A stretch of DNA of 64,000 bases from Pseudeuparius sepicola (taxonomy: Eukaryota > Arthropoda > Insecta > Coleoptera > Anthribidae). This document shows, piece by piece, positions 25,841-36,278 of this stretch (within the stretch, counting starts at the first letter, position 1; each line of letters opens with the position of its first letter). The translations under genes were made by a program, and so were the position numbers. The notes beneath the pieces are model-generated. The model had not been told where the DNA came from. It saw only the letters and a program-made list of their open reading frames with translations, and made no database searches. The stretch lies in the NCBI GenBank assembly GCA_963920635.1, contig OY987302.1:26201278-26265277 (forward strand), given 5' to 3'.

Positions 25841-25883
25841 GCAGACCTATATAGCTTAGCTAAGCTATATACATCTGTGATAT
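25841..25883. repeat. TIR-TIR mini-palindrome
   Basis: GCAGACCTATATAGCTTAGC followed directly by TAAGCTATATACATCTGTG. This is the terminal repeat of the surrounding 4.8-kb element joined head to head with itself, with no interior: either an extreme deletion derivative or a rearranged former end. Confidence 0.8.
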
Positions 25884-25984
25884 AAATAATATGTTCACAG
25901 AAAGAGGCAAGGAAGATGGAATTGGTAGGTAAGGATTTTTGAGATTCATATTGATGTACATATACTTACTTAAAATTGCCGGGA

Positions 25985-27740
25985 AAACTACACCCTGAAA
26001 ATTTCAGAAGTAAAAAAATTGCCTGACAAAAAACTACCCCTTCCCACCCCCGAAATGTTTTTGGTCGGATCCTCGCCATTTTCAGGCAGAACGTTCAAAG
26101 TTTACCCAGACGCACCAATCCGCGGTTGAAAAAATGTACCTGACAAAACTACCCCCTGCATCCCTTTAGGGAAAAAAATTGATAACTCCATTGTTTCTGG
26201 TCCGATTTTCGCCGTTTTCACAAGAACGTTCAAAAGAGTCTCAGAAGCATAAAAAACTGCCTGACAAAAAACTACCCCTTCCCACCCCCCAAGTTGTTTT
26301 TGGTCGAATCCTCGCCATTTTCAGCCAGAACGTTCAAGATTTACCCAGACGCACCAATCCGCGGTTGAAAAAAATTTCCTGGCACAACTACCCCATGCAT
26401 CCCTTTAAGGAAAAAAATGATAACTCCATTGTTTATGGTCCGATTTTCGCAGTTTTCACAAGGATGTTAAAAAAAGTCAGTCTCAGAAATAAAAAAAACT
26501 GCCGGAAAAAACTACCCCTTCCCACCCCCGAAGTTGTTTTTGATCGGAACCTCGCCATTTTTAGCAAGGACGTTCAAAATTATTCCAGAAGCACCAATCC
26601 GCGGTTGAAAAAAATTGCCGGACAAAACTACCCTCTGCATCCCGTTAGGAAAAAAAATGATACCTCCATTGTTTATGGTCCGATTTTCGTCGTTTTCACA
26701 AGGATGTTAAAAAAAGTCAGTCTGAGAAATAAAAAAACTGCCGAAAAAAAAACTACCCCTTCCCACCCCCGAAGTTGTTTTTGATCGGAACCTCGCCATT
26801 TTTAGCAAGGACGTTCAAATTATTCCAGAAGCAACAATCTGCGGTTGAAAAAAATTGCCGGACAAAAGTACCCCCTGCATCCTTTAGGAAAAAAAAAATA
26901 ACTCCATTGTTTATGGTCCGATTTTCGTCGTTTTCACAAAGATGTTAAAAAAAGTCAGTCTGAGAAATAAAAAAAAATGCCCAAAAAAAAAACTACCCCT
27001 TCCCACCCCCGAAGTTGTTTTTGGTCGGATCCTCGCTATTCTTAGCAAGGTCGCTCAAAATGACTCCAGAAACACCAATCAGTGGTTGAAAAAAATTGCC
27101 GGACAAAACTACCCCCTGCATCCCTTTAGGAAAAAAAAGATAAATCCATTGGATTTTCACCGTTTTCACAAGGACATTCAAAAGAGTCTCAGAAGCATAA
27201 AAAACTACCTGACAAAAAACTACCCCTTCCCACCCCCGAAGTTGTTTTTGATCGAATCTTCGCCATTTTCAGCCAGAACGTTCAAAACTTACCCAGACGC
27301 ACCAATCCGCGGTTGAAAAAATTTTCCTGACACAACTACCCCCTGCATCCCTTTAAGGAAAAAAATTGATAACTCCATTGTTTCTGGTCTGATTTTCACC
27401 GTTTTCACAAGGGCGTTCAAAAGAGTCTCAGAAGCATAAAAAACTGCCTGACAAAAAACTACCCCTTCCCACCCCCGAAATTGTTTTTGGTCGAATCCTC
27501 GCCATTTTCAGCAAGGACGTTCCAAATAAGTAATCCCAAACGCACCAATTCGCGATTGAAAAAATTTGCCGGATAAAACTACCCCCTGCACCCCTTTACG
27601 AAAAAATTTCATTACTGCATTTTTTCTGGTCCGATTGTCGCCTTTTCACAAGGATATTATAAAGTCTCAGAATTCAAAAACAAATTTTCAGACAAAAAAA
27701 CTAACCCTCCCCACCTCCAAGAGTCTTAACAAAGTTTCGT
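25985..27740 (+). repeat. 240-bp satellite array, forward
   Basis: About seven head-to-tail units; the word CCCCTTCCCACCCCC recurs near 26037, 26276, 26516, 26757, 26996, 27222 and 27463, with a decayed copy near 27700 (spacing 226-241). Each unit splits into two diverged halves of about 116 and 125 bp that share GGTC(C/G)GAT..TCGCC.TTTTCA and AAGGACGTTCAAA, so the unit is a dimer of an older 120-bp monomer. Frames stay open across units because the period is near a multiple of three; this does not imply a protein. Confidence 0.95.
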
Positions 27741-28049
27741 TTTACGAAAATCATAAAAGTTGAAAAATAGAGTCCCCTTTCCACAGGATTCGTTTGAATT
27801 ACTGGCTCTGTGACACCCTGTATGTTATGCATTTTTCCGATTTTTCTCTGAAGTCCGACATATTGAGAATTTAAGTTCCTTGGCCCGCACTTGATTCACC
27901 AGTTGCGCTTAAAATTTCTATTTTGTTTAACTTTGACACCCTGTAGCATGGAACTCCCTGTATATTTTTGTACAAATTTGGTATATGAGGGTTTTGATTT
28001 GTCCTGATTAAAGCAATAGTTGTGGCAGATTTTAAATAAGAAAAAAAAA
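27741..28049. other. Loop between the opposed satellite arrays
   Basis: About 300 bases of different sequence. It contains GACACCCTGTATG (27812), GACACCCTGTAGC (27935) and ACTCCCTGTATA (27952), all in the same orientation and all of the recurring motif class, so another element or its remnant sits at the centre of symmetry. Confidence 0.75.
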
Positions 28050-30060
28050 ACGCTAAATGGCAGTTCTTTTAATTCTGAGACTTTTTGAACGTAGTTTTGA
28101 AAACGGCGAAAATCGAACCAGAAACAATGGAGTTCTAATTTTTTTCCTAAAGAAATGCAGGGGGTATTTTTCTCCGGAAAATTTTTTCAACCGTGGATTG
28201 GTGCCTCTGGAACCATTTTGAACGTACCTACTTGCTAAGAATGGCGAGGATCCAACCAAAAACAACTTCGGGGGTGGGAAGGGGTAGTTATTTTCCAGCA
28301 GTTTTTTTTATTTCTGAGACTGACTTTTTTTAACATCCTTGTGAAAACGGCAAAAATCGGACCATAAACAATGGAGTTATTTTTTTTCCCTAAAGGGATG
28401 CAGGGGTTAGTTTTGTCCGGTAATTTTTTTCAACCGTGGATTAGTGCTTCTGGAATAATTTTAAATGTCCTTGCTAAAAATGGCGAGGTTCCGATCAAAA
28501 ACAACTTCGGGGGTGGGAAGGGGTAGCTTTTTTCCGGCAGTTTTTTTTATTTCTGAGACTGACTTTTTTTAACATCCTTGTGAAAACGACGAAAATCGGA
28601 CCATAAACAATGGAGTTATCATTTTTTTTTTCCTAAAGGGATGCAGGGGGTAGTTTTGTCTGGCAATTTTTTTCAACCGCGGATTGGTGGTTCTGGAGTC
28701 ATTCTGAACGACCTTGCTAAGATAGCGAAGATCCGACCAAAAACAACTTCGGGGGTGGGAAGGGGTAGTTTTTTTTTGGCAGTTTTTTTTTTATTTCTCA
28801 GACTGACTTTTTTTAACTTCCTTGTGAAAACGATGAAAATCGGACCATAAACAATGGAGTTATCATTTTTTTTTTCCTAAAGGGATGCAGGGGGTAGTTT
28901 TGTCTGGCAATTTTTTTCAACCGCGGATTGGTGCTTCTGGAATAATTTTGAAAGTCCTTGCTAAAAATGGCGAGGTTCCGATCAAAAACAACTTCGGGGG
29001 TGGGAAGGGGTATTTTTTTTCCGGCAGTTTTTTTTATTTCTCAGACTGACTTTTTTTTAACATCCTTGTGAAACTTCGAAAATCGGACCAGAAACAATGG
29101 ATTTATCTTTTTTTTTTCCTAAAGGGACGCAGGGGGTAGTTTTGTCCGGCAATTTTTTTCAACCACGGATTGGTGTTTCTGGAGTTATTCTGAACGACCT
29201 TGCTAAGAATAGCGAGGATCTGACCAAAAACAACTTCGGGGGTGGGAAGGGGTAGTTTTTTCTTCCGGCAGTTTTTTTATTTCTCAGACTGACTTTTTTT
29301 AACATCCTTGTGAAAACGACGAAAATCGGACCATAAACAATGGAGTTATCATTTTTTTTTTTTCATAAAGGGATGCAGGGGGTAGTTTGGTCCGGCAATT
29401 TTTTTTCAACTGTGGATTGGTGCTTCTGGAATAATTTTGAACGTCCTTGCTAAAAATGGCGAGGTTCCGATCAAAAACAACTTCGAGGGTGGGAAGGTGT
29501 AGTTTTTTTTTCCGGCAGTTTTTTTTATTTCTCAGACTGACTTTTTTTAACATCCTTGTGAAAACGACGAAAATCGGACCATAAACAATGGAGTTATCAT
29601 TTTTTTTTCCCTAAAGGGATGCAGGGGTTAGTTTTGTCCGGCAATTTTTTTCAACCGTGGATTGGTGCTTCTGGAATAATTTTAAACGTCCTTGCTAAAA
29701 ATGGCGAGGTTCCGATCAAAAACAACTTCGGGGGTGGGAAGGGGTAGTTTTTTTCCGGCAGTTTTTTTTATTTCTCAGACTGACTTTTTTTAACATCCTT
29801 GTGAAAACGACGAAAATCGAACCAAAAACAATGGAGTTATCATTTTTTTTTCCTAAAGGGATGCAGGGGGTACTTTTGTCCGGCAAATTTTTTCAACCGC
29901 GGATTGGGTGTGTCTGGGTCCGGAATAATTTTAAACGTCCTTGCTAAAAATGGCGAGGATCTGACCAAAAACAACTTCGGGGATGGGAAGGGGTAGTTTT
30001 TTCCCGGAGTTTTTTTTTTCTGAGACTTTTTGAACGCCCTAGTGGAGGTATGATGTTGTT
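28050..30060 (-). repeat. 240-bp satellite array, inverted
   Basis: The same unit as the forward array but reverse-complemented; GGGGGTGGGAAGGGG or a variant recurs near 28269, 28509, 28750, 28992, 29230, 29483, 29728 and 29969. About eight units. Together with the forward array it forms a roughly 4-kb palindrome whose arms are tandem repeats. Confidence 0.95.
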
Positions 30061-30440
30061 TCGCTAAAGAGATGCAGGGAATAGTTTTTGGCAGGAAATT
30101 TTCTCCAATCGCGGATCGCGGATTGGTGCATCTGGAATAATTCTAATAATTTCGAATTGTGGCTGCCTTATTTTACTACTCCTATAAATGCTATTCCTTC
30201 TATCCACATGTTCTTGCATCGACAACGTTGCAGCGGTTTTTTATGGGATAGGTGCTTTCAAGGCCACCGAATTATTGTGGTCAGGCCGGCCGATTATATT
30301 TTTATTGGAATTTTCCACATGCGGCGCCCTCTATTGGTGCCAGTTCAAACAATTGGGTCCCCAGGCCCCAGGCACTGTCTGTGGCGAAGCTATATAGGTC
30401 TGTGATAGAAGTTTTATTATTACAGAGTAATATATCAATC

Positions 30441-30671
30441 ATGTCAGACTTAAGAAATTTAACTCGAGATTTCCTAAGAGAATTTTTTGAGTTATTTCGA
30501 GGTCATCCTTGTTTATGGAAAACCAAGTCAAAGAAGTATCTTGACAAAAATTTAAAAAATGCAGCCTATAATATTTTGCTGGAAAAATTACGCCACTGCA
30601 ATCAAATGCAACTCCGCCGACATCGTTCTGTGAAGAATATGCATTCGTGTATGTCGTTTACCGTGAACTGA
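30441..30671 (+). CDS. MADF-domain protein of a PIF/Harbinger element (truncated)
   Basis: 76 codons from ATG 30441. Residues about 8-52 match a MADF domain, a Myb/SANT-like DNA-binding fold: FLREFFELFRGHPCLWK, then LDKNLKNAAYNILLEKLR. In insects such genes accompany PIF/Harbinger transposases and are thought to help them reach the nucleus and the element ends. The protein stops early (usual length is 200 residues or more), without a BESS motif or tail, so it is a relic. It lies between the right end of the nested 4.8-kb element and the right terminus of the PIF element. Confidence 0.75.
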   Translation: MSDLRNLTRDFLREFFELFRGHPCLWKTKSKKYLDKNLKNAAYNILLEKLRHCNQMQLRRHRSVKNMHSCMSFTVN

Positions 30672-32310
30672 TGTGTTAAAACACCAATCAAGGTGTGTGG
30701 ATAAACAGAGTTATACGTTGATGCACGTCGTATATGAATTTTAAGACAATTACGCCCGTCTGTGACTAGCTATAAACAGAAATTATTTTGCTAATTTATT
30801 GCAATAATTCCATTTTAATTTATTTGTTGATGCTCTCAACATCATTTTGTTTTTGAGTTATAGCACTCTAGATTCATACCACCCATTGAATTATTAACTT
30901 TTTCTAAGTTTGTCACCACAAAAAGATATGGAATGGATATTTTTTCATCAAAATTGCTACATGACTATTTTGAGGAACGCTGCATAACCGTTATTTTTTT
31001 TTATTAAAAAATTCTAATATAGTTTTTCAAAGAATGAACCCATTTAAAAAATTGCAGAAGGCCAGACTTTTGTGGCAATTCCAAATACACCAGGTGTTAG
31101 TGATTTTATTGAGTATGCCTTTCAGAGAGCATTATGCTGCCTCTTTTGTTCTCAGGATAATAAGCTGTGAATCAGTCATCCTGGGTTCTTCATATAGAAA
31201 AGTTAGTCTTCATTTAATCAAAAACTATGAATTATGATGTGATTGTAGTCAGGCCCCCGTTTTAAAATAAAGTTCTAAACAGAAGATTCCTCGGAAAGCC
31301 ATAGGCATACTGTAAGCAGGCGCGGTCTTGGGGGCCATGCCCCCCCCCCCAATAAAATGAAAAAATAATGTAATAAATAAAAAATAGATACGAATATTAT
31401 GACTAATATTATCTATCTGGAGATCAGCACTGCTTGGTTTCAAACCACATACCTATATAATACATATACGGCGCAAAAGAGACAACCGACCGGGGTAACT
31501 TTTCAATCAAGGACGGCGGCCATTTGTACCCTTATTTAAGGCGGGAATTTTAAAACGCTTAAAATTAAATCCATAACACCCGGTTTCTAAGTAAACCCTT
31601 AACGACTAACAATGGTCGTACACCACATACCTATATATAATATAGGTATGTGTCGTACACTTAACGCTAAGAAGTAGATAGAAACCGAGCCTAAGCATTT
31701 CATTGCTCCAAATATGTAAGTATTATACTTGGTTTATATTTTCATTTTTTTAATAAGCTTGTTTTCACATTACACAAAATGACAGTCTTATATTTTACTC
31801 ACAGAAGAAAGCAAACCGTAAAAAAAAGGCAGCTGTATAAATTATACAACTTCAAGGTAGAATTATTTTTATTAAAAAAAAAAACGCAATAGAGTTACTC
31901 TGTAAAATCTAATGCAGCAAAAATACCTACCTGATATTACTTTGTACAGAAGTAATAACTTACCTGTAAAATTTAATAGAACTTTCAGGAGGCACCAGTC
32001 TTTTGAGATTTTTACAATGCTTCACAAAGCAAGCCATTGTTCTCGTCTAGTCGTAATAATCACAGCAAAACACTTTCTTGTATGTAAGCACTACACTGTC
32101 ACTAAAAAATGGTTAGTAACAGGCTATTTTCAAAATACCTAGATAACAAAAACTTGTGGGAAAACCGAAAACGAGCAGGGAAAACGAATAAACAGAAAAA
32201 ACAGCTGTTCCGATAAATGTCAATATAAGGTTACAAATGGCGGCATCATGCATCATTTTCTATAAACCCGCGCTATAGCGTGCGCAGATGGTTAAAAATC
32301 AGTATGTGTA

Positions 32311-32554
32311 TTATACCGTACTTTCACCGTTTTAGTATACATAGCCACGGCTGGGCGGCGCGCCGCCATGTATTCGGCTAGGTTCGTCAGTCTTTGGCGG
32401 GGGGCGGGGCGTGTTTTTTGCTCGCAAAACTCGACATATAAGCGGTGCGGGACTACTGTGTACTCCCCCCGCCAACGACTGACAAACCTAGCTGGACGCA
32501 CGGCGACGCGTGGCCTATTCACCTATGTCTACTAAAACGGTGAAAGTACGGTAT
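32311..32554. mobile_element. GC-rich foldback element
   Basis: Inverted ends TACCGTACTTTCACCGTTTT and complement, bordered by TA. The arms continue with GCTAGGTTCGTCAGTC and GACTGACAAACCTAGC. The centre is strikingly GC-rich (GGCGGCGCGCCGCC, GGCGGGGGGCGGGGCG) against an AT-rich background. No supported protein. Confidence 0.85.
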
Positions 32555-32598
32555 AGATATGTGTTTGAAACTCATTTTCCACATCAATAAAGTGACCT

Positions 32599-33275
32599 TT
32601 TTGTAGGTTTTACGGCAAAATGTTATTAAGGAAACTTGTTCAGAATGAAAAACTGAGTAGGTTTGCGAAATTTCGAAAGTCTAGGCCTATACTGTTGACT
32701 GACGTATTAATAAGACTTCTCACAGCTATAGTTTCATGTCCTGGAAAGTAGATGGTGCCTATGGTCAACAATGTATTTTGCATTGTATTTTGTCTCCCGG
32801 AAAGCGCATGGTGAGCCAGAGAACTGTCAAACATGACAGCCGTGAGCAGTCTTTATTAATACGTCAGTCAACGCCTGCCTATACATTGATTTTTTGGCAT
32901 TTTTCGACTTTTTTTTAGAAAAGTGAATTTTGTGTAGTTTTCACATCAAAATGTTATTAAGAAAACTTGTTCAGTGAAAAACTGGATAGGTGTGAAAAAT
33001 TCCAACAGCCTAGGTCTACTTTGATTTGTGTGCGTTTTAATTTTTTAGGAGAAAAAATCAAAATCGACTTAGGCTTTTGAAATTTTTCACACTTATCCAG
33101 TTTTTCATTGTCAACAGGTTTTCTTAATAAAATTTTGATGTAAAAGCTACACAAAATGCAAAAAAGTGTGAAAAATGCCTAGACTTTCGAAATTTCGCAA
33201 ACCTACTCAGCTTTTTATTCTGAACTAGTTTCCTTAATAACATAACCGTAAAACATACAAAAAAGGCACTTTCCT
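32599..33275. repeat. Foldback inside the hAT element
   Basis: The arm at about 32599-32690 (GGAAACTTGTTCAGAATGAA, TTTGCGAAATTTCGAAAG) is inverted at about 33170-33275. A second inner pair flanks ATCCAGTTTTTC near 32985 and 33098. The left arm is followed by the MITE copy at 32693-32876. Confidence 0.82.
32693..32876. mobile_element. MITE family A, copy 2
   Basis: Same termini (TTGACTGACGTATTAATA) and interior as the element at 7040-7210, in inverted orientation. Flanked by GCCTATAC on both sides (32685-32692, 32877-32884), an exact 8-base target duplication. Confidence 0.88.
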
Positions 33276-34084
33276 GAGGTGGAAAATTCGTTTCTTTATA
33301 ATTTCCAAGGCATACGTGATTTTTCGAAAGTAAAATTATGTCACAAATTAGCTTAAAACCAAGCATGGCTGATCCCTAGAAGCTCAAATTTCAAGTCGAA
33401 AATTTGTTGTTATTTACACATTATGTGAACTCAATCTGTGGATACACTGTATATAACCAACGCACATGCAAAACATTTTGTTTACATAATTTTTATTTAA
33501 AATATATTTTTTTATATAGGTATAGGTATATTTTTTTGTGATATCGTTTATTGAAGTTTTATTGTTATAGTAGGTACTTAAAAACCGCTTAAAGGAGTAC
33601 ATATCCAGGTATGCCCCCCCCCCCTTCGCAAACGGATATGACCGCGCCTGACTGTAAGCCTGGGTCTGGATTGTCCCATGAACTTGTATTTAATTAAATA
33701 ATTTTCACGCGTTTCTGAATAGGCTGCCAATGATAACTATGCAAGTTCTGGTTATAAAACTGCCATAGAAAAAATTGTGTATACCGTTTACGCATGCCCA
33801 AGTAGTGTACCTTTAATGTTGTTTAATAATTTATATAACTATTAGTCCAGTAAAGAAGTCAGTTCTGCAAAAAAGCTCAAACAGGATGATTTTTTCAGGG
33901 TTTCTTGGGGATTGCTTCCAGAGTGTCCAATCAAAAGATAACACTCGAACTCCTGGTATGAATTGCATTATAGGGGATTTCCTAAGCAAAATGATCCTAA
34001 TAAAAGTTGTACGAGATCAAAATATGAACAACTTTTCTTTTTTATATAGATATAACCCTGTAAGGTCATCGTTTGTGAAGTATT

Positions 34085-36278
34085 GGTTTTAGACTGGGTG
34101 TTACTGACAGATTTTTGGACTTGATTTTACCCAGTATGTCTTTCAGAGAAAATTTTGCTGTGTATAAATATTCTCACAGGAATAAGGTATGAATCAGAGA
34201 GTCATCCTGGGTTCTGCATATGGAAAAGTTAGTCTTCATTTATTCGAAAACTAAGCGTTTGGATGTGATTCTAGTCAGGCTGCTATGGGTTTTACAATGA
34301 AGTTCAAAATAGAAGATTCCTCAGAAAACCATATGCATGCCGTTAGTGTGGGCCCAAATGGCTAATATTTTCATGTGAACTTGTATTTTAGTACCTACAT
34401 AATTTTTCCGCAAGTATGCAAATTCTTGTTATAAATCTACTGAAGAAAAGATGGCATAACGTTTATGCATGCCCTAGTACACTTTACATTAAATAAATTT
34501 AGTCCAATAAAGTTCTAACCAGGATAATTTTTTCAAGGTTGCTTGGCTGCCTACTGAGAGTCCAAGCAAAAGATCACACTCGATTTCCTGGTATGAATTG
34601 CGCTATAGGATGGTTTCCTAAACAGTAAGGGTGGTTTCCTAAACATTTTTTTAGAGCAAAATGATCCTAATAAAGTAGGGGATCAAAGTATGAAGAACTT
34701 TTCATCGTACATTTTTTTATATCTCTAATACACAAGAAATTACAATGCATTACTTATATGAGAAAAATTCTGCACGCTGCAGGGACCTGAATAAAAGTTT
34801 TAGAAGATGAACTTCTGGTCAACTTCTTATAAAAAAATTTGTGTCTATAGTGCTTAATGATTTACAGGGCACTATATGACAAAATTCGTTTACAACAGGA
34901 CTGGTCTTGTAAACATTTTTTTTTTTCAAAAATTGACCTGAATTTAAGTTGTAGATGGGTCTACAATTTAGCTTTATAAATTTTTTTATTATCTCGACTA
35001 CTTAACAAGTTACAGCGCAAAAACTTGGCAAAAACGCTATTGGGAGTGGGGCAAGCGGTGTCAGGCAGTCATGTGTTAGCTGTCAGGCTGCAGTTTTCAT
35101 TCATTTTTGTTTGGCAGTGTTTGGTTAATTTTGTGTGTCGCGAAAATGGATACCTGATTTATATGCAAAATTTTTTTGACCTTTGGTGTGGTTGTGGAAC
35201 TTAAGATAAAAGAAAACGCTACTGTTTTGTCTGTTAGTATGTCCAGAGGTGACGACAATGAGCACATGTTGCAATATGTAGACAATATTAAAAATATATA
35301 AATACAAGAATGGTGTCGGCTTTTTTGTCTCCTTTTTTTTTCTTCTCATTTTGCTAAGCACAAAATTTTTGTTATAAATCCTCTGTAACTTGTTAGGTAG
35401 TCGCAGTAATAAAACAAATTTATAAAGCAAAATTGTAGATCATTTTCCAACCTGTATTAAGGCAATTTTTTTGTAAAGAAATATTTAAAAGACCAGTCCA
35501 GTCGTAAACGAATTTTCTGTCATATGATGCTCGGTAAATCATCAAGTATTAAGAGACACACAAAAATGTTCTAAGAAAAAGTTGACCAGAAATTCATCGT
35601 CTCAAACTTTTATAAGTGTCATTTTTGAAAAAAAAAAGTTTACAGCGTTTGCAGCGTGCGGAATTTTTGTCATATAAGTAATGAGCCGCTCGTTATGTAT
35701 TAGAGATAGAAAACAAAATTTATAAGGAAAAGTTGTTCATACTTTGATCCCCTACTTTATTAGGGTCATTTTGCTCTAAAAAATGTTTAGGAAACCACCC
35801 TATAGCACAATTCGTACCAGGAGTTCTAGTGTGATCTTTTGGTTGGACACTCAGGAAACAGTCCCTAAGTAACCCTGAAAAAATCATCCTGTTTGGAACT
35901 TTATTGGACGAAATTAAACTAGGGCATGCACAAACGGTATGCCATCTTTTCTTAAACAGGTTTATCATAAGAATTTGCATACCTGCGGAAAAATTATGTA
36001 GGTACTAAAATACAAGTTCACGTGACAATAATAGCCATATGGGCCCACGGTAACGATATGCCTGAGGCATCTTCTATTTGGAACTTTATTTTAAAACACA
36101 TAACAGCCTGACTAAAATCACGTCAAAATGCTTAGTTTTTCATATGTAGAGCCTAGGATAACTCTCTGATTCATACCTTATTATCGTGAGAATATATACA
36201 CAGCATAATGTTCTCTAAAAGACAAAAATCTGTCACTAATCACCGGTCTAAAACCAATAGTTCACAAATGATGAAGCC
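34085..36278. repeat. Dispersed repeat R, copies 2 and 3 as a large inverted pair
   Basis: Copy 2 (34085-35010, +) and copy 3 (35385-36278, -) form a hairpin with arms of about 890 bp and a 375-bp loop. Shared words include CCTAAACATTTTTTAGAGCA, CACTATATGACAAAATTCGT and AAAATGATCCTAATAAA or their complements. With copy 1 this gives three units in the order direct, direct, inverted. No coding content recognised. Confidence 0.88.

Larger units (their letters stand above)
25596..30404. mobile_element. 4.8-kb terminal-inverted-repeat element carrying opposed satellite arrays
   Basis: Ends are CACAGACCTATATA(C/G)CTTCGC continuing through ACAGAC(T/A)GTGCCT: 35 bp with three mismatches. The heptamer ATAGAAG stands directly outside both ends (25589-25595 and 30405-30411), a perfect target duplication, so the whole 4809-bp unit moved as one piece into the PIF derivative. 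The interior has a left unique part with hairpins (25651-25694, 25800-25828, 25841-25883), a + oriented array of about 240-bp units, a 300-bp loop, the same array inverted, and a right unique part. I find no transposase; the superfamily is undecided because a 7-bp duplication fits several. Confidence 0.88.
25177..30770 (+). mobile_element. PIF/Harbinger-like element with a large nested insertion
   Basis: Inverted termini GCTGGTCACAGACGGGCGTA and (right) GCTAGTCACAGACGGGCGTA, extended by TTGTCTTAAAA, bordered by TATAA on both sides. It encodes a MADF protein at 30441-30671, a known partner of PIF/Harbinger transposases. Without the nested 4.8-kb element and its 7-bp target duplication it is only about 780 bp, so the DDE transposase gene is absent and this is a deletion derivative. 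Confidence 0.85.
31317..33650. mobile_element. Non-autonomous hAT element with nested cargo
   Basis: A 2334-bp element with termini CAGGCGCGGTC/GACCGCGCCTG and an exact 8-base target duplication ACTGTAAG (31309-31316, 33651-33658). Just inside the ends are C-rich tracts (CCCCCCCCCC) in the same orientation. It contains a GC-rich foldback (32311-32554), an AT-rich foldback (about 32599-33275) and, within the latter, a family A MITE (32693-32876). No hAT transposase frame. Confidence 0.92.
31070..34075 (+). repeat. Dispersed repeat R, copy 1 (split by hAT)
   Basis: 31070-31316 and 33651-34075 together match 34085-34740. Shared words include CATCCTGGGTTCT, AAAAGTTAGTCTTCATTTA, AGAAGATTCCTC and AAAATGATCCTAATAAA. 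The hAT element 31317-33650 separates the two halves and restores continuity when removed, which independently confirms its boundaries. The repeat itself has no recognised coding content. Confidence 0.82.

Noticed and set aside
26179..29553. Long frames with recurring peptides such as LKKVSLRNKK
   Set aside because: They lie in the 240-bp satellite, whose period is close to a multiple of three. Equivalent frames appear on opposite strands in the two arrays and break at every indel, with no start context or domain.
25596..30404. CRISPR-like array
   Set aside because: Eukaryotic DNA; the 240-bp units are contiguous satellite monomers without spacers.
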